DNA from: an uncultured Chromatiaceae bacterium | GTDB lineage: Bacteria; Pseudomonadota; Gammaproteobacteria; Enterobacterales; Alteromonadaceae | Assembly: GCA_946482325.1 (NCBI GenBank) | Contig: CAMLRA010000036.1 | Span: forward strand, 1 to 29,792 | Reading direction: 5' to 3' | DNA: 29,792 bases | Shown: piece after piece, positions 1-7,297 of the stretch | How the letters are laid out: every line of letters starts with the position of its first letter | Position numbering within the stretch: position 1 is the stretch's first letter | The notes under the pieces: model-generated | What the model was told of the DNA's origin: nothing | Databases searched by the model: none | Seen by the model: only the letters and a program-made list of their open reading frames with translations | Position numbers and translations under genes: made by a program

Positions 1-428
1 GCCAAGCCAAAAGGTGCAAAAAATCGTAGTTGGTCGTCGGCCAACAGCCGCACACCCACACAGGTCGGCTGCTCGACCCAGCGCCGGATGCCGTCGCCGC
101 AATGCTGATAAGGCAGATGACCATGCTTCAGATGCATTCGAGCCTGGTTACGCACTTCAAAGCACTGACCGGGAAACTGCGTGGCTAACTGTTGTTCTAG
201 GCGAGTTTCGCGCTCAGAACTTACATCCAGCGGGTCAAAAAATACCAGATCGATGTCATTGAGTGGCGTCTGCGACAGCTGATGCACTGCATCCCAAATC
301 GCGTTCCTTAAAAAACCTGCCGCCAGATACCAGTCCGGCAATTGCAGCGCCCGCACGGCGAGCAGGCAATCCATCCGCCATGCGTCCGCCTGCAGCAATG
401 CAGCGGTCTTTGTTTGCCACTCGTCCAT
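1..428 (-). CDS. Nucleotidyltransferase family protein (NTP_transf_6/DUF925-like), 3' end outside window
   Basis: The first 142 codons are present; the reading frame stays open to the window's left edge, so the gene is cut by the window rather than broken. Residues 33-46 (WYLAAGFLRNAIWD) and 57-65 (NDIDLVFFD) match the two hallmark motifs of the small nucleotidyltransferase-like family NTP_transf_6: a glycine-rich helix start, then an aspartate pair in the position of the metal-binding Asp-x-Asp of the pol-beta fold. The start ATG at 426-428 is preceded on the minus strand by an AGGGG ribosome site about four bases away. Members are soluble and of unknown substrate. It is divergent from the iron-type operon that follows and has no evident functional link to it. 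Confidence 0.85.
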   Translation of the reverse strand, partial: MDEWQTKTAALLQADAWRMDCLLAVRALQLPDWYLAAGFLRNAIWDAVHQLSQTPLNDIDLVFFDPLDVSSERETRLEQQLATQFPGQCFEVRNQARMHLKHGHLPYQHCGDGIRRWVEQPTCVGVRLLADDQLRFFAPFGL

Positions 429-506
429 AAGCCCCTCCGGGAAATTTGTATGCAGCTTGCCATTTCTCTCACCTGAGGTCGAACTTTTACGCTTCCTGCG
501 AAATTT

Positions 507-527
507 GGGGAGGCGCAAGGCCTCCCC
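507..527. other. GC-rich stem-loop in intergenic region
   Basis: Perfect 8-bp inverted repeat, GGGGAGGC and GCCTCCCC, around a 5-nt loop (GCAAG). Neither side carries a T-run, and it lies upstream of both flanking genes, so an intrinsic terminator is unlikely. It could be a small REP-like element or a leader structure. The function is not recognised. Confidence 0.35.
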
Positions 528-589
528 CTACCCGCAGCTATCTGCAAACAGAGGTTGACCATCATTATCCGCTCTCATGCTCACTTTTT

Positions 590-608
590 ATTGCGAATAA
601 TTCTCATT
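590..608. promoter_or_regulatory. Putative Fur box 1
   Basis: The 19 bp here, aligned by hand to the classical Fur palindrome AATGAGAATnATTCTCATT, match 16 of 18 non-central positions (mismatches at 591 and 594). It lies 51-69 bp upstream of the GTG start of the DUF4198 gene, where a Fur repressor would cover the promoter. This suggests that the operon running to the TonB-dependent receptor is induced under iron starvation. Confidence 0.7.
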
Positions 609-623
609 TGATCTAATAATGCA

Positions 624-642
624 AATGCGAACCACTCTCAAT
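624..642. promoter_or_regulatory. Putative Fur box 2
   Basis: A second, weaker match to the same 19-bp palindrome (14 of 18 non-central positions by hand; mismatches at 628, 632, 635 and 641), 34 bp downstream of the first and ending 16 bp before the start codon. Tandem Fur sites with degenerate second copies are common in strongly iron-controlled promoters, which supports reading the pair as a real operator. Confidence 0.5.
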
Positions 643-658
643 TAAAAGGTAACCCTCT

Positions 659-1456
659 GTGATATCAGTAAAACCCTTGTTGTTGGCGCTGTGCTGTGCC
701 TTGCCATTGAGCGTTGCTCAGGCGCATGTGCCTTATCTGGCGCCTGCCAGTTTTGAACCGGTGCGGGGCTGGGTCAGCCTTGAAGCGGCATTTGCTGAGC
801 AGTTTTTTCTGCCAGAAGCCAAGTTTGATCAAAGTGAATTTCTGGTGACCGGGCCGGACGGTCAACTGCGGGCACCCAAAGAGCTGGTCGCAGTGAAAAG
901 CCGCACTGTGCTGGATGATGAACTGAAAACCGACGGCACTTACAAATACAGCACTGGCCAGCGTTTGGGCGCTGTGTTTCATAGCTATGAATTAAACGGC
1001 AAAACCGAAAACAGCCGGGACCCGAAGTTTGTGCTGCCCAAAGGTGCCACGCTCAAAGCGCATTTTCAGAGTGTGACCCGCGCCGAGACTTATATCAGCA
1101 AAGGTAAACCGGACCAAACTGCATTAAAAGCCAGCGGCAAAGGCCTGGAGCTGCAGTTTGTCAGCCATCCGAATGACCTGTACGCCGGTCAGCCGGTTAC
1201 AGGCGTTTTACTGCTGGACGGCAAACCATTGGCCGGCAGCCAACTTGAACTGCACCAAACCGGCAACCACAGCGCCGGACAAAACAAAACCGCACCGGTG
1301 CCAGTCACCACCAATGCAAAAGGCGAATTCAGCCTGACCCCGACACAGGCCGGCACTTATCTGTTGCTGGCCCGCCATCGCGCCCCAGCCCCACAAGGCG
1401 CCAAAGCACCGACTTACAGCCACACCAGCACTGTGGTGTTTGAAGCGGCGGAATAA
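659..1456 (+). CDS. DUF4198 domain-containing periplasmic protein
   Basis: A 265-residue exported protein with a GTG start preceded by an AAAAGG ribosome site. A hydrophobic signal peptide (residues 1-22, ending AQA) would leave a mature protein that begins with histidine (HVPYLAP). The rest fits DUF4198, a beta-sandwich family related to the NikM-like periplasmic partners of metal uptake: an N-terminal half with a YELNGKTE-type strand around residue 117, and a C-terminal Ig-like half (about 180-262) with the typical TNAKGEFSLTPTQAGTYLLLA segment split over two strands. It is the first gene of the Fur-boxed run, 26 bp before the EF-hand gene. Role inferred: periplasmic metal binding or handling next to a TonB receptor. 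The metal is unknown. Confidence 0.8.
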   Translation: MISVKPLLLALCCALPLSVAQAHVPYLAPASFEPVRGWVSLEAAFAEQFFLPEAKFDQSEFLVTGPDGQLRAPKELVAVKSRTVLDDELKTDGTYKYSTGQRLGAVFHSYELNGKTENSRDPKFVLPKGATLKAHFQSVTRAETYISKGKPDQTALKASGKGLELQFVSHPNDLYAGQPVTGVLLLDGKPLAGSQLELHQTGNHSAGQNKTAPVPVTTNAKGEFSLTPTQAGTYLLLARHRAPAPQGAKAPTYSHTSTVVFEAAE

Positions 1457-1482
1457 GCACAACCACATTTCAGGAGAACTCT

Positions 1483-2445
1483 ATGATGATGCAACCCAAA
1501 ACCATCCGGCATTTTTTATTACTCAGCAGCTTGTATCTGCTCGGCCAGCCCGCGACAGCGCAGCAGACCAACAACACAGCGCCAACCCGTGCCCACCAGC
1601 CAACACTGCAAGCCAAGATTGATTTTATTGCCGAATTTGACCAAAACGGCGACGGTCAGGTCAGCCACAGTGAATTTTTCACCGAGCGCCAGCACCGCCT
1701 CGCGCTGATGGACCTCAAGCACAACGCCCAGATTGATGTCGCCGGTTATCAGGCCGAATACGCCGACCGCCTGGACCAGCGACTGGCAGCAGACCGCAAA
1801 GGCCAGCTGAAACAAACCGAGGTGCGTTTTGCTGCCGTGGATAAAGATCAGGACGGCCGCATCAGTAGCGCTGAATATCAGGCGTCGGGCCAAAGCGCCT
1901 TCCGTTTTATCGACAGTAACAAGGATGGCCAGATTTCAAAAACAGACAGCAAGGCCGATCCGGCACCGCAGCGGCGTGGCCAGAATAACGCCGAGCAACC
2001 CCGCCGCCGGCCAGCGCTGGTGATGCCAACCACCCATAGCGTCAGCGGCATGCTGGCCATGTATGACACGGATAAAAATGGTGAAGTGAGCGCGGCTGAA
2101 TATCAGCAGATTCGCCAGCAAGCCTTTGCCCGCACCGACGCCGACCAGGATGGCTCGTTGTCTCCGCAGGAATATATGCAGGAATTTACTGACCGTGTCG
2201 ACCAGCAAATCGCCAGCACCCGCAGCGCACAGTTAAAACAGGCACAGGTGCGGTTTAAAGCGCTGGATAAAGATGAAAACGGCATCTTGAGTGCGGCTGA
2301 ATATCATCAGTCCGGCCAACGCATGTTCAGCCGCTGGGATACCGACCAGAACCGGTTGGTCAGCGCCAGCGAAGCACTACCTGAAACAGAGAGCGCCCCG
2401 GCGAGCAGCGACAAAGCAAAAAAGACCACAAGGACGGCGCCTTGA
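1483..2445 (+). CDS. Exported eight-loop EF-hand protein
   Basis: 320 residues with a signal peptide (about 1-26, ATAQ). Seven recognisable EF-hand loops start at residues 53 (DQNGDGQVSHSE), 120, 144, 195, 219, 262 and 286 (the last with Arg at position 6), and one decayed loop starts at 77. The spacing 24/43/24 is identical in the two four-loop blocks (53-155 and 195-297), so the protein arose by duplication of a calmodulin-sized block with an offset of 142 residues. A proline/arginine-rich linker (159-182) joins the blocks. The start is the first of three consecutive ATGs, six bases after AGGAG. The stop is one base before the ATG of the DUF2271 gene, so the two are translationally coupled. 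Likely role: periplasmic calcium or other cation binding; partner unknown. Confidence 0.88.
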   Translation: MMMQPKTIRHFLLLSSLYLLGQPATAQQTNNTAPTRAHQPTLQAKIDFIAEFDQNGDGQVSHSEFFTERQHRLALMDLKHNAQIDVAGYQAEYADRLDQRLAADRKGQLKQTEVRFAAVDKDQDGRISSAEYQASGQSAFRFIDSNKDGQISKTDSKADPAPQRRGQNNAEQPRRRPALVMPTTHSVSGMLAMYDTDKNGEVSAAEYQQIRQQAFARTDADQDGSLSPQEYMQEFTDRVDQQIASTRSAQLKQAQVRFKALDKDENGILSAAEYHQSGQRMFSRWDTDQNRLVSASEALPETESAPASSDKAKKTTRTAP

Positions 2446-2446
2446 T

Positions 2447-3850
2447 ATGAAAACTGCATGTTGCCTGCTGTTCTGCACTAGCCTGGCGCAGGCTGCCACA
2501 GTCACGCTGCCGGGCCCAGGCCCGCTTCCTGTCCGGCTGGAAGTGACAGGCGCAGAGATCAGCAAAGCCCAGCAACTGCAGCTGCAACAGTATCTGCAGC
2601 AGCAATGGCCCTGGCTGGCAGACGACCGGTACTGGTCAGCCGCAGAGCAATTTGCAGCAACAGGAACCTGGCCAGCCGATGCAGTGTTATTGCACCAGGC
2701 CTGGCAGCAATGTGAAGCCTGGTGGCAACAACAGCGCAGTTATCATTGCCGTTTTGGCGCGGCCCGCAAGTTATGGCGTCTGGCATCGCAACAAACCGCT
2801 GCCAGCGGCGAGTTACCGGATCGGGTGAAACTACGCCGCGACGCCCGCCAACTGCTTTATCTGCAGGGGGATACAGTGCGATTGCTGCCGGACCTGCAAG
2901 GTTTTGCCCAGGCAGTGTTGCTGGATAATCTGCTGAGCCAAGCCAAAACCTTGTGGCCAGGCGCCAGCTTGCAATTGCAATTTGGTGACTGGCGCGCGCA
3001 GTTTGCTGACACCACGCTGGCTGCACAGGCATTTGGCCAACCGACACAAAATCCGCTGACCGCCATCCGTTTACAGCAGCAAGTGTTGCTGCAGGCGAAC
3101 GTGAATCATGCAGTTAGCCCTGACGCCGTCTGGCATCCGCTGGAAGCCTGGCCGGTGCAATATGGGCCTGCTGTGGCAGTGACCAGTCAAAGCTTCAGCC
3201 GTGCCTGGTTACTGGCGCAGGCGCTGACTTCGGCCAGCCCGGCGCAGCGCACTCAGTCTCTGCAGCAGGAGACCGACGCAGCGCTGTGGCGTGAATGGCA
3301 ACAAGACCCGACGGCAACGCCACAGCTGCAGGCATCCGCCAGCTGGTTTCATCAGCTGCAAGCGGCGACGGCCTATCAGCACAGCCAACAGCTGCAGTTG
3401 CAACTGGAATTGCCAGTGCAGCCACGTCAGGCCAAACGGCCTTATGTCAGTGCCTGGCTCAGTCAGGATGGCCAGTGGCAGGCGCAGCTGTTGCTGCTCG
3501 GTGAACAGCCACGCTGGTATGCGGAGCTACGCAGTTGGTGGCGTCAGGCCAATCAACAGAAAGGCCAACCCTTCGACCAGCTGGCTGGCGCCACGCGCAG
3601 AGCGGGTGTGCATCAGTTCCAGTGGGACGCCCGTCTGCCAGATGGCAGGCCGCTGCCAGCCGGCGACTACATCTTACATCTGGAAGCTGCACGCGAAGGC
3701 GGTGGCCGCGAGCAACTAAAATTGCCGCTGCACTGGCCGCTGTCACAAGCCTTGTTGCTGCAGGGCCAACACGAGCTGGGGCAGGTCCGCGTTGAAGTCC
3801 GCCCGGCCGGCGATCCGGCGCCCACAGCGGCTGTACATCCGTCCGGCTAA
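2447..3850 (+). CDS. DUF2271 protein with N-terminal degenerate ApbE-like region
   Basis: 467 residues with a signal peptide (about 1-16, LAQA). The C-terminal part (about 315-430) has the DUF2271 pattern: a WLSQDGQW-type strand, a tryptophan-rich middle (358-367), then QFQWDARLPDGRPLPAGDY (390-408), as in FlgD-like sandwich folds. Residues about 35-265 follow the order of FAD:protein FMN transferase (ApbE): a CEAWW helix at 89-93 and RFGAARKLW at 102-110, where ApbE has its GAFDP..G.L..LW segment. Next come a decayed AKGYAVD helix (FAQAVLLD, 153-160), a decayed GGD motif (FGD, 179-181) and a VAVTSQSFSRAWLLAQAL helix. Catalytic-type residues are not conserved, so I infer a pseudoenzyme fused to DUF2271. 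The true start is this ATG, coupled to the EF-hand stop, although the frame is open further upstream. Confidence 0.75.
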   Translation: MKTACCLLFCTSLAQAATVTLPGPGPLPVRLEVTGAEISKAQQLQLQQYLQQQWPWLADDRYWSAAEQFAATGTWPADAVLLHQAWQQCEAWWQQQRSYHCRFGAARKLWRLASQQTAASGELPDRVKLRRDARQLLYLQGDTVRLLPDLQGFAQAVLLDNLLSQAKTLWPGASLQLQFGDWRAQFADTTLAAQAFGQPTQNPLTAIRLQQQVLLQANVNHAVSPDAVWHPLEAWPVQYGPAVAVTSQSFSRAWLLAQALTSASPAQRTQSLQQETDAALWREWQQDPTATPQLQASASWFHQLQAATAYQHSQQLQLQLELPVQPRQAKRPYVSAWLSQDGQWQAQLLLLGEQPRWYAELRSWWRQANQQKGQPFDQLAGATRRAGVHQFQWDARLPDGRPLPAGDYILHLEAAREGGGREQLKLPLHWPLSQALLLQGQHELGQVRVEVRPAGDPAPTAAVHPSG

Positions 3851-3974
3851 GCGCAAGCTCCAGCCAATCACTTTTTTGTAAAAACCGGCACTGCCTTTTG
3901 GCAGGGCCTGGCTGAATGCAGCCTAAAAAAGACCAACTTAAAACAATAAACATCTGATTGATAAGGAAATAAAC

Positions 3975-6281
3975 ATGTCACCTCGTTATTCATTACTGAT
4001 GCTGGCGTTAAGCCCTGTGCTGCTGACCGCCAAAGTCTTCGCAGCTGATGCTGCCAGTGCTAAAACGCTGGAGGCTGTCGAAATCAAAGCCAGCGAAATC
4101 AAAACCAGCCCGCAATTAAAACAACAGCAAGTCAGTGCCAAAGATATCGACACTCAGCAAATCAGTAATTTAGCGGATTTGGTACGGATGGTGCCCGGCG
4201 TGAATCTGACTGACATCGGCCGCTTTGGCTCCAGCGGCTTTAATATCCGCGGTGTCGAAGGCGATCGCGTGAAAATTACCGTGGATGGCCTGGCCCTTGG
4301 TGAGACGATGGACCCGGACAGCCACGCACCTTATGAATTTTTCCGCTCCGGCCTTGGTGGCATCGACCCGGATGCGTTAAAGCAGGTCAACATTCTCAAA
4401 GGCGCTGACGCCATCAGTGCCGGCAGCGGCGCTTTGGGTGGCGCCGTGCTGTTTTTAACCAAAGATCCGGCCGATTTCCTCAAATCCAGTGGCGACGACG
4501 GCGTGCTGAAATTCAAAAGCCAATACAGCGGCAATAACAGCGAATGGCTGCACAGCATCACCGGTGCCGCCCGCACCGGCCGGCTGGAAAGCCTGCTGGT
4601 GTACAGCAGCCGCGATGGTGAGGAAAACCAAAGTTATGACCGCCACAGCGCCGTCACAGGCCCGGGCAGTACCAGTGCTGACCCGCTCAGCGCACAAAGC
4701 CGGAATTTATTGCTGAAGCTGCAATACAACTTTTTGCCGGATCATAAAATCGGCTATAGCCTCGACAGCTACCAAACTGACAGCAGCTTGCAGAACATCT
4801 CCCGGCAGGACCAAACCTACTTAAGCCGCACTGGCCTGGATGACAGCAACCGCGATAAACACAGCCTGCAGTATGACTATCTGGCCGGCGTGGCTTTATT
4901 TGATACGCTGCAGCTGAAACTGGACCAGCAGAACAGCCGCAACCACGGTCTGACGCGGATGACCGTATCGGCGCCTTGCCCGCAAAATATCGCCCCATGT
5001 ATTCGCGAAGAAGACCGCGATTTCCGCCAGAAACTCACCCAATGGACCGCGGCTTTTGACAAAGAGCTGAGCACAGAAAAATTGCAGCAACAATGGACTT
5101 ATGGTCTGCAGGCGCAGAATAAAACGGTCAGCTCGAGCGCCGTGGACCGGCGTTACGTTGGCCAGACCAAAACGCTGGCCACGCTGGAAGTGGACCCGGC
5201 TTTTGTACCGGTCACTGACGTCCGCACCCGCTCCGTCTATGCCCGCAACCTGCTGAGCCTGACCGACACGGCCTGGTCGCTGGGCTTAGGCGCGCGCTAC
5301 GACCAGCTCGATTACAACCCGCAGTTGTCGGCGACTTATCAGGACAAAACCGGTTCAGTTAAAGCGGTGGATTTTGGCGCTGCCAGTTATCAGGCACAGC
5401 TGCATTATCAGCTTGATGAGCGTCAACGCCTGAGCCTGCAGGCCGGCCGCGGTTTCCGTGCGCCGACCACCGAAGATATGTATCTGCAAACCAGCACCAC
5501 CAGTTTGCAGGAAGCAGTCAGCGGCAATACGGTGACGTTACCGACGGCGCAGGCGAACCCGGCATTAAAACCCGAGCACAGCCTGAATCTGGAACTGTCG
5601 TATCAGCTGACTTTGGATAACAGCGCGCATCAGCTGTCACTGTTTCGCGATAAATACAGCGACATGATCCAGAGCGGCCAGTTCACCATCAACCCCACCA
5701 CCGTTTACCAAAGCTGTGTGCGCGGTGTCTGCAGCAAACAAAACGGCGCTGTGTACAGCATGCCGGTCAATATCGACTCGGCCGTAGTCAAAGGGATTGA
5801 ACTGGAAGGCCATTGGCAACCGGACGCCCGCTGGCGGCTGAACTGGGCGGCAACTTACCAGAGCGGTGAAGAACAAAATGGCGAGCCGCTGTTAAGCGTG
5901 ATGCCGTGGAGTGCAGTGCTGGGCGTCGGTTATCAGCTGAATGACGAGATCCGGGTATTACTGAATAACCGTTATCAGGCCGCAAAAAGCAGCTCAGACG
6001 CCTGGGTCTATAACAGCAGTGGTGTGCAAACCGCTGCTACACCTTACTTAAGTGACAGCGCTTTTGTCAGCGACCTGTCGCTGCAATGGCAACTGCTGGA
6101 CCAGCTGGCGCTGACCGCCGGGGTGTTTAATCTGCTGGACCAGGAATACTACCGCTGGGAGCGGCTGCAATATGTCACGCAATCAGTGGGCGCGGTGCGC
6201 GGTGGTGTCAGTGGTGATGGTATCCGGCGTTATCTGGAAAGCGGCCGTTATGGCAAGGTCAGCCTGACGCTGAGTTTCTGA
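3975..6281 (+). CDS. TonB-dependent receptor, heme/hemoglobin-receptor-like family
   Basis: 768 residues, preceded by AAGGAAAT. Signal peptide about 1-23 (VFA), a TonB-box-like stretch LEAVEIKAS (32-40), a plug domain (about 53-165) with VPGVNLTD, NIRGVEGDRVKITVDG and LKGADAISAGSGALGGAV in the order typical of the hemoglobin/transferrin/heme receptor family, then a beta-barrel ending in the outer-membrane signature GKVSLTLSF. The barrel carries FRAP (494-497) and NPAL (528-531), the pair that in HmuR/HemR-type heme receptors brackets a heme-binding histidine. No histidine lies between them here, so canonical heme extraction is doubtful. As the last gene after DUF4198, EF-hand and DUF2271, behind Fur boxes, it is probably an iron- or metal-complex importer. 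Substrate not determined. Confidence 0.88.
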   Translation: MSPRYSLLMLALSPVLLTAKVFAADAASAKTLEAVEIKASEIKTSPQLKQQQVSAKDIDTQQISNLADLVRMVPGVNLTDIGRFGSSGFNIRGVEGDRVKITVDGLALGETMDPDSHAPYEFFRSGLGGIDPDALKQVNILKGADAISAGSGALGGAVLFLTKDPADFLKSSGDDGVLKFKSQYSGNNSEWLHSITGAARTGRLESLLVYSSRDGEENQSYDRHSAVTGPGSTSADPLSAQSRNLLLKLQYNFLPDHKIGYSLDSYQTDSSLQNISRQDQTYLSRTGLDDSNRDKHSLQYDYLAGVALFDTLQLKLDQQNSRNHGLTRMTVSAPCPQNIAPCIREEDRDFRQKLTQWTAAFDKELSTEKLQQQWTYGLQAQNKTVSSSAVDRRYVGQTKTLATLEVDPAFVPVTDVRTRSVYARNLLSLTDTAWSLGLGARYDQLDYNPQLSATYQDKTGSVKAVDFGAASYQAQLHYQLDERQRLSLQAGRGFRAPTTEDMYLQTSTTSLQEAVSGNTVTLPTAQANPALKPEHSLNLELSYQLTLDNSAHQLSLFRDKYSDMIQSGQFTINPTTVYQSCVRGVCSKQNGAVYSMPVNIDSAVVKGIELEGHWQPDARWRLNWAATYQSGEEQNGEPLLSVMPWSAVLGVGYQLNDEIRVLLNNRYQAAKSSSDAWVYNSSGVQTAATPYLSDSAFVSDLSLQWQLLDQLALTAGVFNLLDQEYYRWERLQYVTQSVGAVRGGVSGDGIRRYLESGRYGKVSLTLSF

Positions 6282-6298
6282 TCTGTCAGGCTGTTCAC

Positions 6299-6323
6299 GG
6301 GCAGAGGTCCATCGACTCTGCCC
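6299..6323. terminator. Stem-loop between convergent genes
   Basis: Perfect 8-bp stem GGGCAGAG / CTCTGCCC with a 9-nt loop, 17 bp after the receptor stop and 22 bp before the stop of the convergent TPR gene. The tail is only weakly T-rich, so it may act as a bidirectional terminator or an mRNA 3' end rather than a strong intrinsic terminator. Confidence 0.45.
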
Positions 6324-6345
6324 TTGTAACTCCAGAATTGTCCCT

Positions 6346-7266
6346 TCAGTGTGTTGCAAACGCGCGACTGAACTCCCGGTACAAAGCTTTGTGATAGTCG
6401 CTCAGAATCGTGACATCGACCTGCTGCAAATAGCCCCGCGCTTTAGCCGGTGCCTGCAGCGCCAGATACAACTCGCTCAGACGCAGCCGATGCAGTGAAT
6501 GCTGTAAATCGTCGATGCCAGGGCGCATATAAGGCAATGATTTTTCATAATAATTAACAGCCAGGCCAAGCTGCCCGAGCAACTGATAAGTACGCGCCAG
6601 ATTGCCGTGCGCGATAATAATGTCGTGATGCCGGCCACTGGGAAGAATCGCATCCAGCGCCTGCTTACGGTAATAAGCGGCATCATCAAGCTGCTGAAAA
6701 GCATGGCGAACCAACGCTTTATTGCTGTTCAGTTCAAACACAAACTGTGGATCGCGGCTTTTGGCAAAACGCTGCTCGGCCTGTAATAACAGTTGCCAGG
6801 CTTTGTCATATTGCCCGGCGACGGCCTGCAAATTCGCCAGTTCCAGCACTCGCATCGGGTCGGCAAAAGCCTGATAAATCGCCTCAAGCTGCCGGCTCGC
6901 CAGCTCAGTGTAATAAGCGGCCTGGGCGTCATCACCACGGGCTATTAATGTTTTGGCCTGATAAAAATACAGCTGAGTGCGAAAAGCGACCGGCGCATTT
7001 GCGATTTTCAGCAGCTGATTGCTTTCGTCATGCAACTGGCGAAACTGATGATTGACATACAAATAATCCAGCCGGTACGACTGCAACTTAAACCACAGCA
7101 AAGTATGCAACGGTGTCTGTGCCAGCGCTTGCTGCAACAACTCGGCACAGGGGGTTGCCGGTTGCTGCAGACAGAACTCTTCATGATCACTCAGGTGTTC
7201 AGCGGCTTGCACGTTCTGCAGCAAAGCGGCGCCCAGCAGAGCAATGGCAGGATGGTTAAATTTCAT
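6346..7266 (-). CDS. Exported TPR-like repeat protein (paralogue 1)
   Basis: 306 residues, signal peptide about 1-21 (VQA|AEHL). The mature part is almost entirely helix pairs rich in Ala, Leu, Gln and Tyr, consistent with tetratricopeptide repeats. The clearest are around 200-235 (GNLARTYQLLGQLGLAVNYY) and 150-180 (GQYDKAWQLLLQAEQRF). Two cysteines (32 and 40) near the mature N-terminus could pair. It follows the neighbouring paralogue with a 31-bp gap and a GGAGG site 12 bases before its ATG, so the two are probably cotranscribed. No enzyme motif is seen. Likely a periplasmic scaffold; partner unknown. Confidence 0.75.
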   Translation of the reverse strand: MKFNHPAIALLGAALLQNVQAAEHLSDHEEFCLQQPATPCAELLQQALAQTPLHTLLWFKLQSYRLDYLYVNHQFRQLHDESNQLLKIANAPVAFRTQLYFYQAKTLIARGDDAQAAYYTELASRQLEAIYQAFADPMRVLELANLQAVAGQYDKAWQLLLQAEQRFAKSRDPQFVFELNSNKALVRHAFQQLDDAAYYRKQALDAILPSGRHHDIIIAHGNLARTYQLLGQLGLAVNYYEKSLPYMRPGIDDLQHSLHRLRLSELYLALQAPAKARGYLQQVDVTILSDYHKALYREFSRAFATH

Positions 7267-7297
7267 CAGACGGTTGTACCTCCGCCGGCTGTCAGCG

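Noticed and set aside
561..578. Third Fur-like site upstream of the DUF4198 gene
   Set aside because: Only the CTCTCAT half resembles the consensus; the other half does not match.
2291..2446. N-terminal extension of the DUF2271 protein
   Set aside because: It lies in another frame over the EF-hand gene; the ATG at 2447 gives a proper signal peptide and stop-start coupling.
3890..3911. CTGCC-TTTT-GGCAG hairpin after the DUF2271 gene as terminator
   Set aside because: Short stem without a T-run; read-through into the receptor gene is more plausible, so it is not listed as a terminator.
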